Assembly: GCA_020796225.1 (NCBI GenBank)
Contig: CM036758.1
Location: forward strand, 24,346,397 to 24,410,396
Reading direction: 5' to 3'
Length of the DNA stretch: 64,000 nucleotides
Source of the DNA: Arion vulgaris
Taxonomy: Eukaryota; Mollusca; Gastropoda; Stylommatophora; Arionidae
The notes below the pieces were generated by a model that was given only the letters and a program-made list of their open reading frames with translations, made no database searches and was not told where the DNA came from. Both the position numbers and the translations under genes were made by a program. Within the stretch, counting starts at the first letter, position 1. Each line of letters starts with the position of its first letter. Shown here in pieces: positions 20,512-31,059 of the stretch.

Positions 20512-20651
20512 CTGTAGGGTCGAAGAATTTTGAAGTCCCACCAGTGATGGCGCTGGAGTCGAAACTTGCTAATACTTTCTTTCTGTCTATCAGTGAGTAT
20601 GAAAGTACCGCTTTCTGAACGGTGTGCTGATAACTCAATATTGCCGGCCAT
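20512..20651 (-). CDS. CPT1: CPT1-like exon 1 with start codon (residues 1-47)
   Basis: ATG at 20651 in the context 'aagcaatggcc' opens MAGNIELSAHRSESGTFILT, DRQKESISKFRLQRHHWWDF and KILRPY. The donor is 'tacag|gtgggt'. Two carried bases plus one from exon 2 give Arg, so phase agrees. CPT1 proteins start 'MAEAH.AVAF.FT+T' and have 'SWKKKFIRF.N' just before TM1; HHWWDFKILRPYRN sits at that point. The start is the first ATG in frame with this block. An upstream ATG at 20713 is in another frame. Untranslated exons further right are likely but not identified. Confidence 0.78.
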
Positions 20652-20819
20652 TGCTTAGATTGTTTGAAGTTCTCGTGTACCTGGATACCTGTTATCACTT
20701 CACCTGGAGGCATAAATAGGGTCTTGCTGGATACCTGAAACAGGTGAGATTAAGTCAATACCTGTGACACGCTTCATTTTTTTATGTATATATTGCTTCT
20801 GTTTCATTGTACTTGTATG

Positions 20820-21540
20820 TACATGTCCTTGTATGTATATGTCCGTAATAGATGCCATTGTGTACGTTACCTTGTCTGAACATGTCATTGTATGAAGGTG
20901 GAATTGATGACATTACATCTGTGTCTGTGTGTGTACATTTTCGAGTGTGTGTATGGTCGTGTATGTACATGTTCTTATGTGTGTCACTGTGTACACATCT
21001 TGGTGTAATATCATTATGTGTATGTGTTTACATGTGGTTATGTGTACATGTCGTTGTGTGTGTTTGTCCGCACGTGTGTGGTCCGTGTGTGTGTCTACAT
21101 GTCCGTGCATATATGTTCTTATGTGTGCATGTCTTCGTGTCTTAAGTTCGTGTATGTTCGTGTCTATAAGTTCGTGTATGTTCGTGTCTATATGTCTGTG
21201 TATGTGAGTGTTTACACGTCCATGTGTGTGCATATCTATATGTCAATGTGAGTACATGTCTATATGTCCGTGTATGTTTGTGTCTACACGTCCATGTGTG
21301 TGCATGTTTACACGTCCTTGTGTGTGCGTGTCTATGTCTCCATGTGAGAGTACGTGTTTATTTGTCCTTGTATGTGTGTGTGTGTGTCGTTACGCTCATT
21401 TATGTACGTGTATATATGTCCATGTGCGTAAGTTTATATGAGATTGTATCTGCCTGTATACATGCCATTTGTATGTTTTTCTCTATATGCCCTAGTACGT
21501 GCAAGTTTTGATGCCCATGTATGTGTGTGTTGATAATATT
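20820..21540. repeat. GT-rich degenerate array 'gtgtgtacatgtcc'
   Basis: Irregular 20-26 bp units of 'tgtctatatgtccgtgtatg' type. The several ~95-codon Cys/Val/His-rich ORFs on both strands are artefacts. Confidence 0.85.
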
Positions 21541-21590
21541 GGTACAGCACGAAATGAACGACAGACCAAATATGCTAAAATATTGATTAA

Positions 21591-21809
21591 CCCTTTAGCT
21601 GCTAAAGACGTATATATACGTTTTTCTCATTCACTTCTAAAGACGCATTAACACGTCTGTTATTATCTCTCCTCTGTGGGCTAAAGACGTGTTAACACGT
21701 TATACATTGCTACTGTCACTTCTATAGTCGTACATTCACGTTTGTGACCTAGAAACAAAGAGTAGCTATTTTTAGCCCAACCTTCAGAAAGTATGTAGCA
21801 GCGAAAGGG
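21591..21809. mobile_element. piggyBac-type MITE (TTAA target site)
   Basis: A 219-bp element with ends 'ccctttagctgct' and 'agcagcgaaaggg' (imperfect inverted repeats), flanked by TTAA at 21587-21590 and 21810-21813. CCC...GGG ends on a TTAA duplication are the hallmark of piggyBac transposition. Internally it holds short inverted motifs around 'taaagacgt' and 'acgt..tacacg' repeated three or four times. No ORF. The undisturbed paralogue at 32505-32520 ('gattgattaatcaaca') shows the empty site. Confidence 0.85.
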
Positions 21810-21889
21810 TTAATGAACATAAAACTCGCATGTTGATCCACTTGATTTGTTGCGGCGGAGATCGGAGCACCTATGGACATGCCCGGAGT

Positions 21890-22141
21890 CTTCTTCTTCT
21901 TTGCGTTCGTTCTTTACGACTAATTTGCATCACTCTTTGTGATATGTTTGATCTTTGCCAAGAACGTGTATACGTTGCACATTGGTTTGGTAGGCCCTAA
22001 ACGCATAGACTTCTACACGTTTAGGACACGCGCATCCGATTTCATCCAAACCTCCTTAGTCGCCTCTTACGACATGCGTGGCAGGTAACAGTGGTTCTAT
22101 TCTTTATATCCCAAATTTGGGCCCCGGTAACCACTCGGGCG
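21890..22141 (+). mobile_element. SINE (conserved-core family), full copy
   Basis: Nearly identical in extent to 530-778; 'ttcttcttctttgcgttcg' at the left, 'gtcgcctcttacgacatg' in the core, 'ccactcgggcg' at the right. Target-site duplication 'atg(c/t)ccggagt' at 21879-21889 and 22142-22152. Confidence 0.87.
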
Positions 22142-22174
22142 ATGTCCGGAGTGTTATGATGATAGTTCTCTGAT

Positions 22175-22690
22175 AACTGATGTACGTGTGTGTCTATATG
22201 TCCTGTTGCGTGCACGTCTACACGTTCGTGTGTGTACGTGTCTATATGTCCTGTTGCGTGCACGTCTACACGTTCGTGTGTGTACGTGTCTATATGTCCT
22301 GTTGCGTGCACGTCTACACGTTCGTCTGTGTACGTGTCTATATGTCCTGTTGCGTGCACGTCTACACGTTCGTGTGTGTACGTGTCTATATGTCCTGTTG
22401 CGTGCACGTCTACACGTTCGTGTGTGTACGTGTCTATATGTCCTGTTGAGTGCACGTCTACACGTTCGTCTGTGTACGTGTCTATATGTCACTGTTTTTG
22501 TGCACGTCTACACGTTCGTGTGTGTACGTTCTGTATGTCCGTGTTGCGTGCACGTTACAGTTCGTGTGTATGTGTTCTATATGTCCTGTTGAGTGCACGT
22601 CTACACGTCGTGTACGTGTCTATATGTTTATGTTCATACATGTTTTTATGTGCACATATCTGCTACACGTCCTCGTGTATGTGCGTATGT
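22175..22690. repeat. 48 bp tandem array 'tgtcctgttgcgtgcacg'
   Basis: Six almost perfect copies, then four or five degraded ones after 22490. Unit: 'tgtgtacgtgtctatatgtc', 'ctgttgcgtgcacgtc' and 'tacacgttcg'. Period 48 gives open frames in several phases on both strands. Confidence 0.92.
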
Positions 22691-22839
22691 GTATGTCTGC
22701 GTAGGTAAGAATGTCATATTATATGTTAGTGGTAATACGTGACTTTTGGATATTAGTTTATTAAATATATGTTGTCATGTGTATGTAAGCGCCGTTCTGT
22801 TCACGAGTGCATTTATTTCAGACCCTTATGATTGTTACC

Positions 22840-22970
22840 GGAGCTACGAATTTCGTGCTTCGTGCAATACTCTCCGCAGGTGGCGTGCCATTTCTGCGGA
22901 GAGGACCGAGCCATATGGGGTAAAACCCGGTGCAATGTAGTTAATCATTCGGCTTTAAAATCCATTAGAG
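22840..22970 (+). mobile_element. SINE body fragment
   Basis: 'ggagctacgaatttcgtgc', 'gaccgagccatatgggg' and 'cccggtgcaatgtagttaat' match the SINE bodies at 8330-8420, 51840-51960 and 63460-63580. A short 'gtacacttaatg' repeat follows to 23055. Confidence 0.65.
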
Positions 22971-23429
22971 AATAAATGTACACTAAACGTACACTTAATG
23001 GACACTCAGCGTACACTTAACACTTAATGTACACGCTCAACGTACACTAGCGAGTCAATGAAGAGTAACACAACAATAACATTCTTTCTGGGTTTGTTTA
23101 CCTCTGTCAGCTGATGTGGAACCAAATGCTGTCACGTGATATTTGTGTACATACAGTGCACGTGCAGTAGTAAAAAAAAATTAATAATAAATAAGAACCA
23201 GTCCTCATACCATCTGGCATATTGGGGAATACAGTGTTATGCTCGTATTTGTCCTTGACCAGAGCCACACGATGTGTGATGTGGTCAACATCAAGCTGGG
23301 CATCTCCACCTCCAAGTGTGTCTCTGGTACTTAATTGAGGCTAGGTCAGCCTGACACCCGCTGTGACCTGGGGGGAAAACTCACTCCAAATAGCGATTGC
23401 GAACCTGTGACCACACGTCTATATAAAGA

Positions 23430-23640
23430 GTCATCTACAAATGAACATTGGGAAAGAAGGCCAAAGGGAGACCACGAAACAGATAGTTAGATGCCATAGC
23501 AGATTTCTGTTTAAAAAAGAACATAAATATCACCCAAATCACTAGAGAAGCGCAAGACAAAATGCTCTACGAAATCCACGCACTGTACAACCCCATAACA
23601 TTGTGCGACTAAAGATAGAAGACCATCACTAGAGCAAGTG
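23430..23640 (+). mobile_element. Possible LINE tail remnant
   Basis: Text such as 'gaaagaaggccaaagggag' and 'accacgaaacagatag' resembles the 'GK+.KGRPR' tail of non-LTR ORFs, but frames are heavily broken. 23060-23430 shows no gene. Confidence 0.35.
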
Positions 23641-23734
23641 CGCTATGTTGCTACTGCGGCTCGATACTTGTAGAGACATTCAACAAATGTGTGGTATGTC
23701 TGATATTAGAATCAATAGAAAATGACTTGTTGTT

Positions 23735-24450
23735 TGATCTCTACACCAAGCACTTGTTAAACCATTCTTTGTGGTCTTATATGATTTGAGCCGTAGAGCG
23801 TGAGTTCATTGTTTGCTCTACACCAAGCACTTGTTAAACCATTCTTTGTGGTCTTATATGATTTGAGCCGTAGAGCGTGAGTTCGTTGTTTGCTCTACAC
23901 CAAGCGCTTGTTAAACCATTCTTTGTGGTCTTATATGATTTGAGCCGTAGAGCGTGAGTTCGTTGTTTGCTCTATAACCAGCGCTTTAAACCATTCTTTG
24001 TAGTACGCATGTGATTTGAGCCTTAGAGCGTGAGTTCGTTGTTTGCTCTACATTAACGACTTATTAAACCCTTCTTTGTGGTCAGTATGTGATTTGAGCC
24101 TTAGCAATGAGTTCTTGTTGCTCTACATTAACCAAGCTTATTAAACCTTCTTTGTGGTCTATATGATTTGAGCCTAGCAATGAGTTCTTGTTTGTCTACA
24201 TTAACCACTTTTAAACCTTCTTTGTGGTCAGTATGTGATTTGAGCCTTAGCTAATGAGTTCTTGTTGCCTACATTAACGAATTATTAAACCATTCTTTCT
24301 GTAGTATGTGATTTGAGCTTTAGCTAATGAGTTCCTTGTTTGTTCTACATTAACGACTTATTAAACCCTTCTTTCTGGTATGTATGTGATTTGAGCCTTA
24401 GCTAATGAGTTCCTTGTTCGCTCTACATTAACCACTTGTTAAAGCATAAG
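23735..24450. repeat. ~79 bp tandem array derived from a SINE 5' half
   Basis: About nine copies of 'gctctacaccaagc', 'acttgttaaaccattctttg', 'tggtcttatatgatttgagc' and 'cgtagagcgtgagttcgt'. The first three are clean and later ones lose bases progressively. The unit matches the opening of the SINE at 15055-15120 and 37850-37900 ('gaccacttgttaa', 'ctttgtgatctg', 'gatctgagcc'). Confidence 0.88.
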
Positions 24451-24464
24451 TTATGATCCCATAT

Positions 24465-24700
24465 TAAAGCATCCCAAAACAGTTGATGTATGGCGAGCAT
24501 GAAGGAGGCGGACGTTCAGCTGGTGGACCGAAAAACGCTTTAAAGACACTCTGAAAGTGTCTCTAAAATGCTTCAATATAGACACCACATGCTGGGAATC
24601 TCTGGCACAAGATCGTCAAGTGGCGCTGTAACAACACAAGAGGAACTCGAATAGTTGAGAATCGTCCTGCCGTTGAGGCACAGACAAAATCAATAATTTC
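24465..24700 (+). mobile_element. LINE 3' fragment
   Basis: 'ASQNS*CMASMKEADVQLVD'-type broken frames correspond to 'RIPKQLMYGE..GG.RSAGGPK' of the copy at 5850-6360; 'cacaagaggaactcgaatag' continues the match. Confidence 0.65.
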
Positions 24701-25014
24701 TCTCAAATGGATGCTTTTATATTGGTCGGTAAAGATGTTGACGAATTTTGGAATGTACTATAATAATTGATAGTCAATGTTGAAACTGTTATATTTTTTT
24801 GATGAGTAAGGTTTCAATAAAGGCATACTGTTTTTTTAATTGGGAATCTCTGAGGTGTGAAGGTATGGTACCTGGTTTGTTTCCCACGTGGAACGATCAG
24901 TCTCATTGGCATCTGTACTTTAAGACACGGGGAGGAGACACCCTCCACCCCTGAACATTTTTTTAGTTCTGGAAAATGGTTCATTAGTTTTTTTCTTATT
25001 GGCAGTCACATTTT

Positions 25015-25510
25015 ACATGACAGCTGGAAATATGTGATTGAAAGCTGGAAATATGTGAATAACAGGTGGAAATATGTGATTAACAGGTGAAAATATGGGA
25101 TTAACAGGTGGAAATATGTGATTAACAGGGGGAAATATGTAATTAACAGGTGGAAATATGTGATTAACAGTTGGAAATATGTGATTAACAGGTGGACATA
25201 TGTGATTAACAGGTGGAAATATGTGATTGACAGGTGGAAATGTGGGATTGACAGGTGGAAATGTGTGATTGACAGCTGTAAATATGTGATTAACAGGTGG
25301 AAATATGTGATTGACAGGTGAAAATATGTGATTGACAGGTGGAAATATGTGATTGACAGCTGTAAATATGTGATTGACAGGTGGAAATATGTGATTGACA
25401 GATGGAAATATGAGATTGACAGGTGAAAATATGTGATTAACAGGTGGAAATATGTGATTGACAGCTGTAAATATGTGATTGACAGGTGGAAATATGTGAT
25501 TGACAGTTAC
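25015..25510. repeat. 21 bp tandem array 'ggaaatatgtgattgacagg'
   Basis: About 23 copies; first half mostly 'attaacagg', second half mostly 'attgacagg', with a recurring 'agctgtaaat' subtype at 25270, 25360 and 25460. Confidence 0.93.
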
Positions 25511-25759
25511 TTACTTGCTATAGTTTAACCATTTAGAAGGAAAAAAAACATTTCTATTTACGAAGACCGAAAAAACCAAATTTGGTTTGAATCTGATCTT
25601 CTCTGCTTCCACTTAGTAAACTAGTAACTACCATTTTTCATGTACAGCCCCCTTATCCCCTCCTCGAAAAGATGTATGTGGACGCCCATAAAATAAAGAG
25701 TCAATTTCTCCAGTAATCCATGATCTCAGTATAGATGCGATAGAGTTCCTAGTCTTGAT

Positions 25760-26050
25760 GGAGACGGACGTTCAAAATAGACCTATGTATTCAAGTTGAG
25801 CACGTTAATTAAAAAATCATTGGCTGATGAATATCGTTAATAGTGGGCTGACCTGGCAAAATGCAATAAAAAAAATTACTACATATTTTCCCTAACTTCA
25901 AAACTAAAGAGGGGGGCCCTCGCCGGTGCTGCGTAATTCGAGCACTGCTGTTGAAATCTTTCTGTATAAGAAAGATATGAGAACACATATAGACATTGTC
26001 TGAAGCGCAAGGATGATAGCACATCAATGAATCGATCGAACTTGGATGTA
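25760..26050 (+). mobile_element. SINE body (poorly conserved copy)
   Basis: 'gagacggacgttcaaaatag' and 'gtattcaagttgagcacg' match the body at 59400-59445; 'ccctcgccggtgctgcg' and 'gagcactgctgttgaaatc' match its 3' part. Confidence 0.65.
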
Positions 26051-26079
26051 TGCACAAAAAAACTACATTAAAATTGAGA

Positions 26080-26470
26080 AAGTAAGAATGGTGTAGGAAT
26101 AAACAAACAGATCATAAAATCCCTGGAGGCTACAGAGATGTGGTTTTATAGAAGAATGATGAGAATTCCATGGACTGCTAGAATTGCTAATGTTGAGGTG
26201 CTGAATGAGGTCAAGACACAGAGAAAACTAATTATCAATATAAGAAAGAGGCAGTCATCATTTTTCGGGCATGTGATGAGGAGGGAGGTTTAGAACACAT
26301 TGTGACAACCGGTAAAATCGAGGGAAGACGAGACAGAGGAAGACAGAGAGAGAAAATTTTGGACAGCCTGACTTCATGACACAGTAGAGCGTCAACATCT
26401 GAATTGATAGCAAACACCAAAGATTTGTGGAGATCCATGATCGCCTACACCAGCCGGCACAGCACCTGAT
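26080..26470 (+). mobile_element. LINE 3' fragment ending in (tgatga)n
   Basis: Encodes 'SLEATEMWFYRRMMRIPWTA', 'KRQSSFFGHVMRRE' and 'RQREKI'-like tail, then 'cacctgatgatgctgatgag'. Copies: 57340-57820 (+) and 58330-58610 (-). Confidence 0.75.
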
Positions 26471-26634
26471 GATGCTGATGAGGAATGGTGTAAATGTGGC
26501 TCCCACACACAGATTTCTAAAAATGACGTCCCTGTATGTGGCAAATACAGTTTGTGTGTGACAACATTTCAGTATCACAACACGCCAGGAGCTATCGTGA
26601 ACAAGACTACATGCTTCGCTGGACATCACTTATT

Positions 26635-26760
26635 TGTGAATTATATGTCCTTATGAAGTATACATAATTGAACTGAGAATTATATGTTCTTATGAAGTAT
26701 GCATAATTGAACTGAGAATTATATGTTCTTATGAAGTATGCATAATTGAACTGAGAATGG
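26635..26760. repeat. 42 bp tandem repeat, 3 copies
   Basis: Three copies of 'gaattatatgttcttatgaa' plus 'gtatgcataattgaactga'. The next ~400 bp (26800-27200) contains no array, exon or element that can be named. Confidence 0.85.
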
Positions 26761-27459
26761 AAATACAAATGTACATGGAGTCCTAGAGCATGCAGTAATT
26801 ACCACCACAACTTTAAGAACCTCCGCCGATATTTGCTACGGCTAACGTCATCTGTAATCGAAACATTTATCAAAATCTACTTAAAAGTATCTAAGTCGGT
26901 ACATTTGACCTGATTAACGATTATATCGGTTACAACCCGAAAACGCACTTATTCTGCGAGCTAAAACAGCATATCACACACCATCTGCGTCTCATTTAAC
27001 CACAAGAAAACAAGTTCTTCGCAAAGGTTACGTTCATAACTTCGACCAACACGGAAACATCATAAGTCCAGAGTCCACTCACAGCTTACTCTAGATAAGT
27101 TTATAGTTGGCTCTGGCTCTGCTCAAGTCCACTCGTCATAACGGGAAATCCCACCACGAATATCTTGATATAAAAATAGAACATCTCCAATAACATTCGC
27201 AAGTTAACCACGTACTTGACATTTGAACCGACGTTATACACCAAGCCGATGTATGATACATATCTACTTATAGTTAGATATGGACCTTGTTCACTGCCTC
27301 TTCAACATTTTTTTGGGTTTTGTTTCTGTTCAGACTTCCAGGCTAATGATTCCAACAATGGAATCAGTGAGAAATTGGAAGATAATTACAAGAGATATGG
27401 AGAAGTTTTAAAGATAATGGCAATGCTTAACAATAGATAAATTAGATTAAAAGAAGAAC

Positions 27460-28760
27460 AAACATGGCCTTACCAAAAATTAAACAACTAAAACAGTATG
27501 GAATGGAACTGATATGAAAACCGTCACTATAATGTTAGGAGTATGCATATTCCCAGTGGCGGCGTATGAGTGTGAAGCATGGACATTTAACAAGGCAGTA
27601 GAAAAAGACATGGGAAGTTCTAATCGTTTCGCAAAAAGCAGATGGAGCGCTGGGTGAAACATTATCTAGAGTTATATTCCACCCAAAATATTGTAACTAA
27701 TATCGCGTTAAATGCAATTGAAGCTCTTCCAGCCTTGAGCAATTTAGACAAGATGCCATCAGAGGCAGAAATCAGTATTGCAATCGACACCCTGGTAAAT
27801 GGGAAGGCTACTGGAAAGGACGGCATCCCCCTGAAGTAATCAACTGTGCTAAACAATCTCTCCTGACTAGTCTGCATGAATTATTGTGCTACGCTGGAGG
27901 AGGGAGAAGTACCTCAGGACATGAGAGATGCAAACATCATCACCTTGTATAACAATAAAGGTGATCATGGTGACTGTAACAACTACCGTGGTATCTCGTT
28001 GCTCAGCATCGTGGGGAAGGTCTTCGTACGCGTAGTACTAAATAGGTTACAAAAGCTAGCAAACTAAGTATACCCTGGTCACAATGTGATTTAGATCCAA
28101 CAGATCCACTATCGACATGTCATTCTCCTTGAAACAACTGCAGGAGAAATGTCGCGAACACAGAATGCCACTGTACATTGCCTTCATAGATCAAACAAAG
28201 GCATTTGACCTAGTGAGTAGAGATGGCCTCTTCAAGCTTCTGGAAAAAACCGGCTGCCCTCCTACATTCCTTAAAATCATAACATCATTCCATAACAACA
28301 TGAAGTGTACAGTGATGTTTGATGGGGCCTCCTCCAGCACTTTTTCTATCAACAGCGGCGTCAAGCAGGGTGTGTACTTGTACCCACACTCTTTGGGATA
28401 TTTTTCTCCCTGCTTCTCTCCCATGCTTTAGAATCAGCCGAAGAAGGAATATTTGTCCACACAAGATCAGATGGAAAATTATTTAACACAGAGGAAGGGC
28501 TACAACACCTCATGGACAGATTAGCTGCAGCATCAAATGAATTCAGCCTGACCATCAGCCTGAAGAAAACAAATATCATGTTCCGGGATATTAGCAGAGC
28601 CCTATCTATTAACATTGGTAGCCACGCTCAAAGTAGTCAACACCTTTACATACCTTGGTTCTGTCATCAGCAGCAACCTCTCCCTCCATGATGAAATTAG
28701 TAGTCGCATTGGGAAGGCCTTCACTTTCTTTAATAAAAATTAACTGATTGATAGGAACAT
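27460..28760 (+). mobile_element. Defective non-LTR reverse transcriptase (catalytic FADD block missing)
   Basis: Fragments in order: 'AYECEAWTFNKAVEKD'; 'NGKATGKDGIP'; 'NIITLYNNKGDHGDCNNYRG'; 'ISLLSIVGKVFVRVVLNRLQ'; 'PLYIAFIDQTKAFDLVSRDG'; 'FSINSGVKQGV'; 'IFVHTRSDGKLFN'; 'TEEGLQHLMDRLAAASNEFS'; 'ISLKKTNIMF'; 'YLGSVISSNLSLHDEISSRI'-like. These are RT palm motifs of a LINE. Related elements have an ~80-base stretch with the metal-binding F/Y-A-D-D box between KLFN and TEEGL; it is absent here, so this copy cannot be active. Stops and frameshifts at about 27838, 28067 and 28380. Confidence 0.85.
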
Positions 28761-28960
28761 AACACACGATATGCACTCAGTGATAACCATTGCACTCAGT
28801 GATAACCATTGCACTCAGTGATAACCATTGCACTCAGTGATAACATCGTGTGTTCCGATCTTTTTCTTACAAGGACGATATCAGCGACAGTGCACGAACT
28901 TCGTAGCACCTGCGAGAATTTGCAATTTTAAGGATGTTGACAATTTTTAGGAATTTTTGT
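28740..28960 (-). mobile_element. SINE 3' part with 19-bp internal repeat
   Basis: 'actccgtagcaccgg'-type core reversed ('gaacttcgtagcacctgcg'), and four tandem 'tgcactcagtgataaccat' units at 28775-28850. Same family as 15405-15600. Confidence 0.7.
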
Positions 28961-29039
28961 GGGGTTTGTTATTAACTATAATTTGTCAGGTATCTATAAT
29001 CTATATTCAATTGTGAATAGTTCTTTTACATGTTCAACG

Positions 29040-29390
29040 TGCGCACTAGACCTAACTCCATTGGTGATGCACCCAAACATCTCATTGACAGCTAAACAAC
29101 AGATGATCAACAGTATTTTTATGTCAACTTTGTCTTACCAGTGCCAAACATGGGACTGAGCAAGGCACAGTCGCAAACAAAAAAATACATGTTTAATGCG
29201 ATGCCTATGAAAAGTTACCAACAACATTAGAAAAGACAGTCACCAACAACAGCATAAGAAAGAAAGTTGGCAGAGAATCGTGCTTGAATTACATTGGGAA
29301 GCAAAGAATGACGTGGTTCGGATACTTAATACGAATGCAACCAAGCTCCAGAGTATATAGCGTTAGGTTTATGATTATTTTTAATATTCA
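29040..29390 (+). mobile_element. LINE 3' fragment
   Basis: 'ISLTAKQQMINSIFMSTLSY' and 'QCQTWD', then broken tail text. Related to, but distinct from, the 6535 family. Confidence 0.65.
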
Positions 29391-29399
29391 ACAAATAAT

Positions 29400-29900
29400 T
29401 ACATTAACACTTGTCTTGTGTGGAAATCAACTGCTATCTCCACGAAAACATAACTCATGATATTCAGCTCAAATGTGAAATCTGTGTTGCTGTATGACTC
29501 GGAAACGTGGCGCGTCACCGAGTTAAATAGAAATAAGATTCAAACCTTTGTCAAACCGATGTCTTCGGCGGATTCTCAGACTGAGATAGTATGACAGAAT
29601 TGCAAACACAGACCGTGGATAAGAACCGGACAGGAACCAATGGTGATACAGATTATGGCGATGGGTATGGCATACTCTACGGAAGACACAATCAAGTGTC
29701 ACTAGACAATCATTTGAGTGGAACACACAAGGAAAACGAAAAACAGGACGCCCTAAACAGATCTGGAGATGAAGTTTTCCTGAAGGACAGAAGAATGCTC
29801 GACTATCCTAGGAGACCATAAAGAAAACAGCCAGAGACCAAGTAAAGTGGTGAACAACTGTTGAGGCCCTATGCTCCCCGAGAATCGAAGAGAAATAAGT
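29400..29900 (+). mobile_element. LINE 3' fragment
   Basis: Broken copy of the element at 12494-13230: 'CLRRILRLR.YDRIANTD', 'LWRWVWHTLRKTQSSVTRQ' and 'GRPKQIWR'. The following 29900-30700 has no recognisable gene, array or element. Confidence 0.7.
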
Positions 29901-30699
29901 AAAAAAAAGTCAAACACTTGTCTCTTGAATCTATTAATAACCCAACATGCTATCTACAAAAAATTACTAACAGTAATTACAAGAGAAGCAAAATCGACTT
30001 ACCATATATTTATTAACAAGTTGTAATCCAGCGCATACAAAAACTGTTTTCTAATTATACTGATCCCGACAATGAAATTCACTTGATAAATATGATGGAC
30101 TTTGTACGATTTGAAAACAAGTTCGAGCTTTAAAAAAAAAAACGTTCAGACCTCCTTCATCCCCCACCAAATATATAGATGACGAATCTATTAAATTCCT
30201 TAGAGACTTTGATCTTTCCCATAATTTGTCCTGGCTTTAGTTGTCCAAAAAGTTATTCTCTTATCGGACAATGTTATCAGCAGTTGGATAACAGAGTATA
30301 AAAACTATTCTAGATGATGGACAGAGCGAAAAAGAGTTGAACTATACGCGAACGTGGATATCTATAGACCGCTTGTGTTTATTCACATTATGGAAAGTTC
30401 AAGGTCTGAAAGCAAAGACTTGGTTTTAACCGATTATCTAATAATAGTAACTGGGTTCGTCACGTGATCAACTTTGTCATTTCTCCAGCACGTGTTTACT
30501 AAATTGATAAACAAATCGTACAAACACGCAGATAATCAACATAGGCATATATTGTCGCCACCCCACCCATCCTTGCTGGGAAATATGTAGTCGATAATTT
30601 GTTAATAGTTTGTTATTTTTTTAGATAAAACGGCAGACTAATCAGTGATACAGACTAGTTGACATGGCAATATGGATTAGATATTGAATATTTTTGTGT

Positions 30700-31040
30700 G
30701 TAAATTTCCCGTAGCCTTTTCAGACATTAGAGTCTGAAGTGCCCGTCACTTCACATTACTAGTCCATAATATGGAGAGGTGAGAGCCGCGGTAGCGTAGT
30801 TGTTAGTGAACTCGCTTCTCAAGGCTGGTGGTCCGGGTTCAACTCCCTCAGTGAGCGTGAAATTTTTCCCGACCGCGACGGCTCTCAGGTCGAGAGTAGA
30901 GACCAGCTCTGGGAAAGTAAAAGCGGCCGGCGTGATGCTGACTACATCACCCAACGTGTGCCGACGGTCAATGAATAATACAGGCCTAACACTGTATTAC
31001 CCTATATACCACAAGGTATGAAAGGGTTCCTTTACTTTTT
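30700..31040 (+). mobile_element. tRNA-derived SINE
   Basis: tRNA-like head at 30787-30860: 'gccgcggtagcgtagttg', 'agtgaactcgcttctcaag', box-B-like 'gtccgggttcaactccc'. Body 'cgacggctctcaggtcg', 'gtgccgacggtcaatg' and a tail with 'ggtatgaaagggttcc'. The first ~60 bases (30700-30760) are a reverse end fragment of the SINE at 62660-62870 ('agacattagagtctgaag'). Confidence 0.72.
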
Positions 31041-31059
31041 TTTACTTTTAATATGGATA

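Larger units (their letters stand above)
4721..20651 (-). other. CPT1: CPT1-like gene, 5' part (nine coding exons)
   Basis: Locus summary. Coding exons in transcript order: 20512-20651, 18356-18514, 15746-15834, 14713-14939, 13647-13723, 9603-9707, 8750-8878, 7126-7180, 4721-4850. Joined in phase they give about 370 residues. Order and sequence follow carnitine palmitoyltransferase 1: short cytosolic N terminus, two membrane segments, the 'LP..(S/P)VPPL..TL' entry to the choline/carnitine acyltransferase domain, 'F.CDNFVSDWW', 'NSNYYIMD', 'RIPGEEID' and 'HVVVSRQG'. CPT1 sits in the outer mitochondrial membrane and makes acylcarnitine from long-chain acyl-CoA, the committed step of mitochondrial fatty-acid import. 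The second half, with the catalytic His and the STS motif, lies beyond position 1. Introns are filled with arrays and retroelements, yet all exons are open. Confidence 0.88.
21540..22170 (+). mobile_element. Host interspersed repeat carrying two nested insertions
   Basis: Outer pieces 21540-21590, 21810-21889 and 22142-22170 join into a copy of the family at 32440-32640: 'IGTARNERQTKYAKILIN', then 'RRRSEHLW.CPEC'. The gaps are a TTAA-flanked MITE and a SINE with an 11-bp duplication. Confidence 0.8.

Noticed and set aside
19349..20713. 454-codon minus ORF of TKSSNDSVV repeats overlapping CPT1 exon 1
   Set aside because: Product of the 27-bp array plus a wrong-frame read through exon 1; the correct exon 1 frame has CPT1 similarity and a matching splice phase.
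22190..22708. 172-codon Cys-rich secreted-peptide-like ORF
   Set aside because: 48-bp TG-rich array with open frames in several phases on both strands.
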